Of a stretch of 64,000 nucleotides of DNA, positions 49,434 through 58,000 are shown in pieces. The stretch spans positions 1 to 64,000 of the forward strand of contig JAIECJ010000030.1 of NCBI GenBank assembly GCA_029068555.1. The letters are read 5' to 3'. The notes beneath the pieces are model-generated. The model was given only the letters and a program-made list of their open reading frames with translations. It did not search any database and was not told the DNA's origin. The position numbers and the translations under genes are program-made. The DNA comes from Lachnospiraceae bacterium. GTDB taxonomy: Bacteria; Bacillota; Clostridia; Lachnospirales; Lachnospiraceae. The stretch's first letter is position 1; each line of letters opens with the position of its first letter.

Positions 49434-50874
49434 TGCATACCTGACAGTATATCTGTCCCTTGTCTTCGGGATTGTCCTGTCGCTGCTTTTCGTGCTAATA
49501 GAAAGTGCGGCGACAGGCGCCGCAAGGGCGCAGTCAGAGCTTGTCGCAGATTTAGGTCTGGACTCAGTTTTTGCGGAGTACAACAGGGAAGTGCTGAATC
49601 AATACGAGCTGTTTTTTATCGACTCTTCTTACGGCGGCAAAAATGGTGGAATTGGCATGGTGGAAGCACATCTGGCAAAATACATGGAGTATAATATGAA
49701 TCCGGAAAAAGACCTGTCCCTTTTTGGCAAAAGTACATTGTTGGGGTTAAGCAGTCCTTATCTTGAGATTGAGGAAGTATCTTATGCCAGTGACAATAAC
49801 TGTCTGGTGTGGAAGGCACAGGCAGTACAGTATATGAAAGAACTTTATGGGGGTGGCATTATAGACACGGTAAAAGAGCATATTGATACGGTTAAAATAA
49901 ATGATTGGATGGACAGGGATGTGGCAGGTGAGATTATGGAGCAGATGCGTGCTTTTGAGGAGGCGTTGTCTGAGAAGGGTATTATAGAGTTTGGAGCGGA
50001 AAGCGGGGAGGGTTATTCTTATCTGCATACATCGGGGCTGTTTGACAAAATTGTTGGCTCTGGACTGTTGATGCTGGTTCTTCCTGAAGGAAAATCTGTG
50101 TCAGGCGCGGTTGCAGATAAGGGGACGCTTTTCTCGCAAAGAAAAAGAAGCGGGGTAATAAACCAGGGAATCGGTTTGCACAGAGGGACGGATAAATCAG
50201 ACGGCATATTGGATGATCTGATATATGACGCATATCTTATGAAGATGTGCGGGTGTTATGGAAAACAGAAGCAGGAGGGGAGACTTCAGTATCAGATTGA
50301 GTATATTTTGTGTGGAAGTGACAGTGATGCGGCAAATCTAAGAAAAAGCGTGGAGTTACTATTTGCACTTCGGGCGGCGGCAAATCTGACGAGTCTTTAT
50401 GCCGATTCGGAAAAGAAATCCGAGGTGGAGCTTGCGGCAGAAGCGATATGCTGGCTGCTTGCCGTACCAGAGTTCACAGATGTACTGACGGTCATTTTGT
50501 CAGGCGTATGGGCACTGGCCGAGTCCGTGTCGGATGTGCGTCATTTGTTGAGCGGCGGAAAAGTTCCGCTTATGAAAAAGGGAAACGAGTGGCATACAAG
50601 CCTGGCTGGAATTTTTGACGGGAGCCTTTATGGGGAGAATGGGGATACGGCAGGTTTATCCTACCAGAATTATCTACAGGTTTTCCTTGGCGTTATGGAC
50701 AGAAACGAAAAGGCAGCAAGAAGCCTTGACATTGTGGAGATGGATATACGTTGTACCGATGGGAATGACCAGTTTCGTATAGATAGGTGCATAGATTATC
50801 TGAATGTAAATTTCGGATTTTTGGATGCAGGCGGACATGACTTTGTATTTCGCAAATGTATGTGTTATGAATAA
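49417..50874 (+). CDS. DUF5702-like Tad-locus surface protein
   Basis: This 485-aa protein has one N-terminal membrane helix (YLTVYLSLVFGIVLSLLFVLIESA, about residues 7-30), followed by a large extracytoplasmic part. AARAQSELVADLGLDSVFAEYNREVLNQYELFFID after the helix is typical for the Firmicute Tad-locus proteins catalogued, as far as I recall, as DUF5702. A short hydrophobic segment (LAAEAICWLLAVPEFTDVLTVILSGVWALAESV) lies near residues 345-375. It may be a minor pilin-like or surface-exposed component; no activity can be assigned. It overlaps the pilin gene, so they are coupled. Repeat B1 begins three bases after its stop codon. Confidence 0.75.
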   Translation: MQRRYSAYLTVYLSLVFGIVLSLLFVLIESAATGAARAQSELVADLGLDSVFAEYNREVLNQYELFFIDSSYGGKNGGIGMVEAHLAKYMEYNMNPEKDLSLFGKSTLLGLSSPYLEIEEVSYASDNNCLVWKAQAVQYMKELYGGGIIDTVKEHIDTVKINDWMDRDVAGEIMEQMRAFEEALSEKGIIEFGAESGEGYSYLHTSGLFDKIVGSGLLMLVLPEGKSVSGAVADKGTLFSQRKRSGVINQGIGLHRGTDKSDGILDDLIYDAYLMKMCGCYGKQKQEGRLQYQIEYILCGSDSDAANLRKSVELLFALRAAANLTSLYADSEKKSEVELAAEAICWLLAVPEFTDVLTVILSGVWALAESVSDVRHLLSGGKVPLMKKGNEWHTSLAGIFDGSLYGENGDTAGLSYQNYLQVFLGVMDRNEKAARSLDIVEMDIRCTDGNDQFRIDRCIDYLNVNFGFLDAGGHDFVFRKCMCYE

Positions 50875-50877
50875 AAC

Positions 50878-51041
50878 TAGAGCGTGTTTGAAAAATGCTT
50901 TCTGCCAGATGTGTGTCACAATTTGTGGGAGATTTGTGCCAAATGAAGGAGGCATAGCGGGCTATGTTGACTGAATTTGGTGCAAATATCACGCAAAGTG
51001 AGGCGTGCAGGTGGCAGGAATGATTTTTCAAACACGCTCTA
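50878..51041 (+). repeat. Family B MITE, copy B1
   Basis: A 160-bp body between TA dinucleotides (50878-50879 and 51040-51041), each inside CTAG. The ends are GAGCGTGTTTGAAAAAT and its perfect inverse. This is the most compact near-complete copy, lacking part of the middle. It lies between the DUF5702-like gene and the TadE-like gene. Confidence 0.93.
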
Positions 51042-51066
51042 GATTGATAAAAGGGGGAATGGGCGG

Positions 51067-52179
51067 ATGTTCTTTTGGATGCGGAGGCAGAAAACAGTGC
51101 AGAATGAAACGGATGGAAAGAACCAAAATAAACATAAGAAGGGAGGAGTCTTGCTCTCAGTCATGCTGGTGATTTCAGTAATTAAGGCTTCTGTATTAAA
51201 AAGAATGTCCGCGCATTCCCTCAGAGCATGTTTGATAAATTATTTCTGCCATCTGCATAACGCCGCCACGGCGCCGTATTCACCACTTTGCGTGGGATTT
51301 GCACCAAATTCAGTTGACGCCACCCTCATTTGGCACAAATCTTCCACAAACTGCGACCCACATCTGGCAAAAAGCATTTTTCAAACACGCTCTAGCAGGC
51401 CGGTAAAGGCAAGCATGACAGTGGAAGCCTGTTTTGTCCTTCCGTTTTTCCTGTTTGCTTTTTTAAATATAATGTCTATTGTGGAGCTGTATCGTTTGCA
51501 GGGAAATATGAGTCTTGCCATGCACGAGACGGCAAAGCAGATGGCTGTATATGGATATGAATATAAAGAGCTGGAAGGCGATCCGGCATTTACATATCTC
51601 TATGCTGCTGCCAAAGTAAGGGCAAAATTGGGGACAGGCTATCTGGATAATGCGCCGCTTGCCAAAGGAGTCTCATCCATATCGTGGCAGCATTCATCAA
51701 TTATGTGCGGGGATGATATCATTGACCTGGTTGCGGAGTATTGCATCGTGCCGCCGGTTGCAGTGGTTGGTTATCCGGAGCGTGTTTTATATAACAGAAT
51801 GCGGACAAGAGCGTGGACTGGGTACGATAATGCAGGCAGTAGCGCAGGTGAAACTGGCAGAGAAGAAATTGTATATATTACGCCAGAAGGGAGTGTATAT
51901 CACAGGTCGAGAGCATGCAGCTATCTCAGATTGTCGATTTCCGCAGTGGATATGGACTTTCTTGACAGCAGGAGGAATCATGACGGGGAAAAATATTATG
52001 CCTGTGAGGAGTGTGGCAGTTCCAGTGGAAATACAGTTTATATTACAAACTATGGAAACCGGTATCATGCAACTTTGGGATGCAGCAGGTTAACGCGCAC
52101 TATACTGGCTGTTCCGATATCGGAGTGCGGCGGCAGGGGGGCATGCAGCAAATGTGCCAAAAAAAGTGGAGAAAAATAA
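51067..52179 (+). CDS. TadE-like protein with duplicated HxxxxC-CxxC domain and an embedded repeat
   Basis: This 370-aa frame includes a basic N-terminal part (residues 1-52), 57 codons supplied by repeat B2 (about 53-109), the TadE-type helix RPVKASMTVEACFVLPFFLFAFLNIMSIVELY (about 111-142), and an extracytoplasmic region. At the C terminus are two copies of a small domain, VYIT-x2-G-x2-YH-x4-C ... C-x2-C (about 269-318 and 321-365), each with one His and three Cys as for a zinc knuckle. TadE proteins are minor pseudopilins of the Tad system. The true start is uncertain: 51067 keeps the repeat as protein; ATG 51415 at MTVEA would exclude it. The pre-insertion reading frame is continuous, which supports the longer form. 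Confidence 0.75.
   Translation: MFFWMRRQKTVQNETDGKNQNKHKKGGVLLSVMLVISVIKASVLKRMSAHSLRACLINYFCHLHNAATAPYSPLCVGFAPNSVDATLIWHKSSTNCDPHLAKSIFQTRSSRPVKASMTVEACFVLPFFLFAFLNIMSIVELYRLQGNMSLAMHETAKQMAVYGYEYKELEGDPAFTYLYAAAKVRAKLGTGYLDNAPLAKGVSSISWQHSSIMCGDDIIDLVAEYCIVPPVAVVGYPERVLYNRMRTRAWTGYDNAGSSAGETGREEIVYITPEGSVYHRSRACSYLRLSISAVDMDFLDSRRNHDGEKYYACEECGSSSGNTVYITNYGNRYHATLGCSRLTRTILAVPISECGGRGACSKCAKKSGEK
51222..51394 (-). repeat. Family B MITE, copy B2, in frame inside the TadE-like gene
   Basis: An older B copy in reverse orientation: its right end ATTTTTCAAACACGCTC is intact and its left end GAGCATGTTTGATAAAT has changed. The right TA is at 51393-51394; on the left the TA has become CA (51222-51223). 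The inserted length, body plus one dinucleotide, is 171 bases, or 57 codons, with no stop codon. Confidence 0.88.
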
Positions 52180-52199
52180 AATTAGAAAGGATTTTGGGT

Positions 52200-52637
52200 A
52201 TGCGTTTTATTATATATCATGTTTTGATTGTGGCAGTTGGTATTTTACTTTTCATTGCGGCGATTACGGATATTCGGAAAAAGCAAATAAACAGAAATTT
52301 TTTATTGTTACTGACGCTGGTTTGCCTCGCGGCAGTGATGGTACGTGGAAAACTTGAAATCATGGATGCTGCAGGCGGGGTGACAATAGGGTTATGTGTT
52401 ATCGGCATCTCAATGATAAGCAGGGAGCAGATAGGCAGGGGGGATGGCATTGTAATTGCCATAATAGGACTTGCGTTGGGATTTCGCAGATGTCTTGCTG
52501 TCGTGAGCGCGGCATCATTGTTGATGTGCGCGGCTGCAATAATGATGCTGGTCTTCAAAAAAGGAAACCGTCATACACAGCTTGCTTTTTTACCGGCGTT
52601 GTTTGTGGGATATGTTTTGTGCGGTGCAGGAGGATGA
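52200..52637 (+). CDS. Second A24 prepilin peptidase of the Tad locus
   Basis: This 145-aa membrane protein has about four to five helices. The catalytic aspartates lie in AAITDIRKKQINRNF (about residue 21) and in the GxGD motif QIGRGDGIVIAIIG (about 81). It differs from the first peptidase of the locus in length and sequence. Two enzymes might serve the Flp pilin and the TadE-like pseudopilins separately, which is an inference. ATG 52200 follows AGAAAGGA. The frame upstream overlaps the TadE-like gene and is not credible as coding. Confidence 0.83.
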   Translation: MRFIIYHVLIVAVGILLFIAAITDIRKKQINRNFLLLLTLVCLAAVMVRGKLEIMDAAGGVTIGLCVIGISMISREQIGRGDGIVIAIIGLALGFRRCLAVVSAASLLMCAAAIMMLVFKKGNRHTQLAFLPALFVGYVLCGAGG

Positions 52638-52644
52638 CAAGGAA

Positions 52645-53109
52645 GTGGCAAAGCGTGATAAGAAATGGGAACCAGCATATTTTACAGTGGAAGCTTCACT
52701 GATACTGCCAATAACAATGTTTCTTACGGTGATAATGATTTTTCTGGCGTTTTACAGTTATGACAGGTGTATTTTGGAGCATAGTGCATATGAGGCGGCA
52801 CTCAGGGGAACGGGCAGTCATATTCAGACAGCGGAGGAGGCAGGGGAACAGGCGCGCATTGCTGCCGGCAGGCTTGTTGATGGAAAGCTGATCGCTATAC
52901 GGGATTATTGCTATGATATTGATGTCAATGCCAATCAGGTGACAGTAATCTATCACTGTGCTGTTAATATGCCGTTTATTGCGTGGATTGGTGAAGATGT
53001 ACTGGGCGCTGATATGACACTCAATATCAGCAGGAGCGCAATGCGGCACAGACCTGTGCGGATTATTCGATCGTGCAGAGTATTAAATAAATATTGCTCG
53101 GACAGCTGA
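52645..53109 (+). CDS. TadE-like pseudopilin
   Basis: This 154-aa protein has a short charged N terminus, then AYFTVEASLILPITMFLTVIMIFLAFYSYDRCILEHSAYEAALRGTG, the TadE pattern of a hydrophobic helix with Glu near its start and a following amphipathic stretch. A small beta-rich C-terminal domain ends in a basic tail. GTG 52645 is 11 bases after GGAGG and fits the short leader of family members; the frame is open further upstream within the peptidase gene. It is the second TadE-like gene in the locus and is followed by repeats B3 and C1. Confidence 0.82.
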   Translation: MAKRDKKWEPAYFTVEASLILPITMFLTVIMIFLAFYSYDRCILEHSAYEAALRGTGSHIQTAEEAGEQARIAAGRLVDGKLIAIRDYCYDIDVNANQVTVIYHCAVNMPFIAWIGEDVLGADMTLNISRSAMRHRPVRIIRSCRVLNKYCSDS

Positions 53110-53122
53110 GGATGTCATTCTC

Positions 53123-53326
53123 TAGAGCGTGTTTGAAAAATACTTTCTGCCAGATGTGCGTCACAGTTTGTGGGAGATTCAATCATCTTACAGAAGACTG
53201 GCCAAATGAAGGGGGCGTAGGGGGCAAAGGCATAAAAGGCAATGCCCTATGTAGACTGAATTTGGCACAAATATCATGCAAAGCGGGGCGCATAGATGGC
53301 AGGAATGATTTTTCAAACATGCTCTA
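53123..53326 (+). repeat. Family B MITE, copy B3
   Basis: A 200-bp body between TA dinucleotides (53123-53124 and 53325-53326), both inside CTAG. The left end is GAGCGTGTTTGAAAAAT and the right end differs by one base (CATGCTC). Its right TA is also the left TA of element C1. Confidence 0.92.
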
Positions 53327-53489
53327 GTACAGTGAAAATTAAGTTTTGGATAGTTTGGCGCAGAATATTTTTCTGAGCGTGCTGCTTCACAAACGCAGGC
53401 GTAGTGGTGGCTACGTCGAGGCTTGGGGAGTAGTGCTATCAGGAAAATAGGCAAGTCAAATTGCCAATTACTTAATATTTACTGCACTA
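53325..53489 (+). repeat. Family C TA-flanked repeat, copy C1
   Basis: The ends GTACAGTGAA and TTTACTGCAC are inverted copies (8 of 10). It is flanked by TA inside CTAG at both ends (53325-53326, 53488-53489). About 105 bases in the middle are absent from copy C2 at 63866. The inner right part contains GGCAAGTCAAATTGCC, a small hairpin. No coding content. The remaining bases up to 53560 show nothing beyond the next gene's leader. Confidence 0.8.
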
Positions 53490-53563
53490 GCCGACTGTAT
53501 ATGGATGCGGAAAGGGAATATGCATTAGAGAAACAAAAAATATGAAATGGAGGTTTGCGCGTG

Positions 53564-55033
53564 ATGAACGAAACGATGCCCGATATCAACTTTGAGAGGA
53601 GTATGAATCACAATTATATGATATTAAGTAAATGCGATTTCTTTGGAAAGGGATATAAACAAGGAGGAGATTATCGAACAAGGATGATCCTTGAAAATCG
53701 CATTCCGGGGCTTCTGCCTGTTACGCACAGACAAATTAATGGGGAGAGCAGATATTATTATGAAATTAATTCTCTTCAGTCGCTGGACAGACTTTATAAT
53801 AAGAGTGAAATCAGGTATGATGAATTGAAAAAACTGTTATCGGCATGTGTCGATTTGTTTGACAGGCTTGAGGAGTACCTGCTGGATGGATCGCAGATTA
53901 TCATGAAATCACAGTTTATCTATCTGGATGTCGAAAAAATGGAACCATATTTTGTCTGCTATCCGGAGTATGAGGGCGATGTGCGGCTGGCTTTTATGAC
54001 ATTTGTCGATGAGCTGCTCACCAGAATTGACCACACAGATGAGCGTGCTGTGATGCTTGGATATCAGGTCTACCGTTATACCAGAAACCCCAATTATGTT
54101 ATGTTCGAGATTGCGCGCATGATGGATCAGACTGTTCTGAATAGGATTAAAAAAGATTTGCAACAACAGGATGATATGGAACGAAAAGAATCCGAAATGT
54201 CACATCAGTGTATAAGGGACATAGGTAATAAAGGTATTGAATCAGATAATTTACTGTCAAAACAAGAGATAGACCAGTATAGTGATTGTCAGTACGACTA
54301 TTATTTATGTGGTGAGAATCAGGAAGATGACATAAATGAGAAAGATGTGAAACTGCATAGGGAAAAGAAAAGGGATATTGGTGACTTGATTGGCGCAATC
54401 TTTTGTGTATTTGTATCGCTGTGTGCCGGAGCAATTGTGCTGGGCGCAAGGTTAATTAAATCAGTGCAGCTGAGCAGAAATAATGAGCTGTACCTGTGTG
54501 GTGCAGTAGGAATGGCTGTTGTGGCCGCGGCGCTTTTCTTTGCCTGTTACATAAAAAAAAGGAATCACGATAAAGAGATGCAAAGCCTGCGTGAAGATTA
54601 CGGTCTAGAGAATGGTATCTATTACAGCCAGCCGGAGCAAACTGTCCCAAATGTGGATTATTCGGAGGAGTATGATGCTGATGTTTCCTGCTGTAATAAT
54701 TTATCTTCAGAGACGGTGTGTCTTGGTGACGGAATTGTGGAAGAGAGAGTTCTGTGTGGAAGAATAAACGGCAGAGAAATACAGATTGCGTTGGACAAAC
54801 TTCCGATGACGGTCGGAAAGCTTGCAAACGTGGTCGACTTTGTGATAAATGACACAGCCGTCAGCAAAATGCATGCGCGCTTTGAGGAGCATGACGGCCG
54901 TGTCTATGTGTGTGACTTAAATTCTACCAATGGTACAGTCCGTAATGGGGTACTGCTGGGGGTAAACCAGTCAGTAGCATTGGAACCAGGAGACCGGCTC
55001 CGGTTTGGAAGAACATGCTTTACGTATTGTTAA
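53564..55033 (+). CDS. FHA-domain membrane protein (DUF6382-like) of the Tad locus
   Basis: This 489-aa protein has an N-terminal cytoplasmic domain (about residues 10-200; NHNYMILSKCDFF, then LFDRLEEYLLDGSQIIMKSQFIYLD) typical of proteins that end Firmicute Tad loci, catalogued I believe as DUF6382. A charged linker follows, then two membrane helices (about 285-305 and 315-335), and a C-terminal FHA domain (about 400-489; TVGKLANVVDFVINDTAVSKMHARFEEHDGRVYVCDLNSTNGTVRNG) with the phosphothreonine-binding Ser-Lys-x-His and Asn residues intact. FHA domains bind phosphothreonine, so pilus activity may be linked to a Ser/Thr kinase. GTG 53561 is a possible alternative start. It ends one base before the converging gene. 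Confidence 0.82.
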   Translation: MNETMPDINFERSMNHNYMILSKCDFFGKGYKQGGDYRTRMILENRIPGLLPVTHRQINGESRYYYEINSLQSLDRLYNKSEIRYDELKKLLSACVDLFDRLEEYLLDGSQIIMKSQFIYLDVEKMEPYFVCYPEYEGDVRLAFMTFVDELLTRIDHTDERAVMLGYQVYRYTRNPNYVMFEIARMMDQTVLNRIKKDLQQQDDMERKESEMSHQCIRDIGNKGIESDNLLSKQEIDQYSDCQYDYYLCGENQEDDINEKDVKLHREKKRDIGDLIGAIFCVFVSLCAGAIVLGARLIKSVQLSRNNELYLCGAVGMAVVAAALFFACYIKKRNHDKEMQSLREDYGLENGIYYSQPEQTVPNVDYSEEYDADVSCCNNLSSETVCLGDGIVEERVLCGRINGREIQIALDKLPMTVGKLANVVDFVINDTAVSKMHARFEEHDGRVYVCDLNSTNGTVRNGVLLGVNQSVALEPGDRLRFGRTCFTYC

Positions 55034-55034
55034 A

Positions 55035-58000
55035 TCAGGTCAGATTTTTCCACCAGATCAGCAGCTTGGATCCAATCGTAAAGGTAATCTTGCGCTGACC
55101 ACCAAAGTTTTTGCCTGTACCGCGCAGAATGACAGTGGCTTTCCCTTTTTTGGTGTTGTTTGCGTAAGTGCTTTCGTCAATAATATAGTCTGTGCCATGG
55201 ACAAGCTTTGAGCCGTTCAGTGTCAGTTCGATGTCCGTCGGATCTAATTTTACTGATTTTCCATTTAAATATTCTTTTGCGTTAACTTTAAGTTTTGCCT
55301 TTGAAATGTCTGTTGCTATGATGCGGTAGGTGGTGGACAACTCTGCGCTGCCGTCTCCGAGGTAAGCGCCGATTCCTTTGACGGTTACCTGAATAGAGGT
55401 ATCAGCAGAAATAATATCATTTGTATCTACCGTGTCTCCTTTTTTTCGGCGTATCGTTGAACCGTCAGCTGTGGTTACCTGTGTTTCACCAGCATAAGTA
55501 TAGACGATATTTTTGTCGTAATCCTTACCTGCGGTAAGCTTTTTGCCGTTTGCATCGGTTATTGTCACAGTGGTTTTATGACTGTTTGGTTTGCTTTTGT
55601 AAGAAATGTCCTTTGCGGACATTGACAGCTTATCAGGGGACATTGCGCCGTCTGTGATTATCCAAGTACCTTGTATGCTTCCTATAAAGTTGCCTTTACC
55701 TTTTATTGTAATCTTAGGAAGCCTGTTTTCGGGCGTTTCGCTGGTGGTAACAGATGTATTGTTGGAGTATGATATTGTGTAGTCTTTGCCGGCAGTAAGT
55801 GCTGTCCCTCTGTAATAGAGCTTCACCTGTGGCTTTGCGCCGCCCTTCATGTACGGGGATCGGATTTCGGACAGGTTATTTACAGGTATCAGCTTGGAAG
55901 GATTGTCTTCTGTGGCATATAACATGGTGATGTCACTTGTGTCAGTGATGTCAAAGCCTGCGATTTTATAGGTTTTCTTTATCTGACCGCTGTACGCGTT
56001 GATACCCTTTAAAATAACTGTTGCAGTTCCTGCATTAGAAGTATTTATGTAGGAAACGGTATAGTCACCTGTAACACCATTGTCTTTACTTTCCCTTAAA
56101 ACAGTATTATTTAAAGTCAGAGTGAGGTTATTCTGAAGTACATCAGCCTCATTACCTGTATATGTTTTGGAGGTAATCCCCGCCACTTTTGCAGTATTAA
56201 TGTTTGTTCCCACTATTTTGTAGTTTATGCTTTTAGAACCCGCATATGAACTTCCCGCAGTAGCTGTAATGGTTACAGTAGCAGTGCCGATGGCCATGTT
56301 GTTTGCGTATGAGACAGTGTAGTCACCTGTTTTACCTCCGTCAGTGCTTGCAATAAGAGTCTGATTTTTGTAGGTGACAGTAAGTTTGTCAGGAATAATA
56401 CCTTTGCCAGAGGCTTTGTCTACCAATTCGTTCTTGTAAGTCTGGTTTGGTATTTTGGCGACAGACACTTTGCTGAGCATTGTTTTTTTGCTGATTGTCT
56501 CGTATACCGTGATGGTTCCGGAATAATTTTTGATTCCTTTTATCACAATAGGATAGACGCCCGCATTTTTGTAGGCACCAGAGTTTTCGTACGGATAAGT
56601 AAGGGTATAATCCTTCTTGTTTGTTAGTTTTTTGCCGTCACGATACACAGCAGGGGATGCCTTTTGGACTTTGCCATTATATGCTGTTGAAACATTGTTT
56701 ACGGTGATGTCATGGTCGGTAAGCGGCTTTGGGAGAATATTAAAGGTAACCGAATCGGTGCCGGAATAATTTCCCTTTCCTTTAACCGTGATTGTAGGTA
56801 CTTTATTTGCAGATGTGTTAACATCTTTGTTATTTTTGTATGTTACAGTGTAATCCTGCCCCTGAATGAGCTTGATAAGCTCATAACTCCCATCGTCAGC
56901 ATCGTAAATGCTGTCATAAACATGGACTTCCGGTTTAATCGGTGCACCAGTGTATGTTTTGTCACCGACCGGAATGACATAAAAGCCTTTTCCCTGTTCC
57001 TCGAAATACGGATAGAGCACAATATCATTCTCATATACCAGCGTACTTTCATCAAACTGTGTTCCTTGTCCATTCTTTTTGGTGTACCATCCGATAAACT
57101 GTTTTTCTGCTGTGCTGTCAATCTGTGGAAAATCCCCCTTTGGAATGGAGGAACCATACCTGGCAGATACTGTTTTCAGCGTCTGCCCGTTTGAATCTAC
57201 AAAGCGGACGGTGCACTCGCTCACAATAATGTCATAGCTCGCCGAGAAGCCTGCGACTGTGGCGGTGATTGTAGCGGTGCCTTTTTTGTGGGCAGTTACT
57301 TTTCCGCTGTCCACACTTGCCACAGAGGGGGCAGAGCTTGCCCAGATGATATTGGTATCAGAGGTGGTGTCTTTCGGAAGGTAGTCCGCTGTGAGGGTGA
57401 AGCTTTGCCCGGCATATATGGTGGCTGATGTATCAGGAATATCATTTTCTGCGTTAAGATTTGTCAGCCTCAGGCTGTAAATAGGCGCTTCTACGTGGAC
57501 CTTACACTGGGCAGTTTTATTATTCTGGGATCTGGCAGTGATGGTGAAATCTCCTGCCGCAAGGGCAGTGATAACAGCTGTCTGCGTGTTTTCTCCAGCT
57601 TTCACAGATACCGCTTTGGGGTTGGAGGAAGTCCATGTAATAGTCTTATCGTCGGTAGTGTCTGATGGATTGATGCTCACACTCAACGCGGCAGTCGAGC
57701 TGTACCCTGATGTATTGCCGACAATGGTGTCTGGTCTGTAAAGAACCACCTCTGTTTTATCGAGGGTAATACTTTTAATTGGCTTTTCACCTGGCATATT
57801 CTGATATACTGGAATTTTGAATACAAATCCCGAGTCAAGGCTTCCGGCACCTGCATACATTCTTCTCGTGGATGAGGATTCGCTTGCCGGAGCCTGTATA
57901 TTCTGCATATACTGGTGGTTATAGAGACCATGCGGGCTGTTGACGTCTACATTAAATTTTTCAAGATAGATGGTATCCTGACCCTTTAATATGTAGTTAT

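Noticed and set aside
53188..53454. 88-codon minus-strand frame across B3 and C1
   Set aside because: It consists only of repeat sequence and has no ribosome-binding site. It is noted in the finding on the open reverse frame of family B but is not called as a gene.
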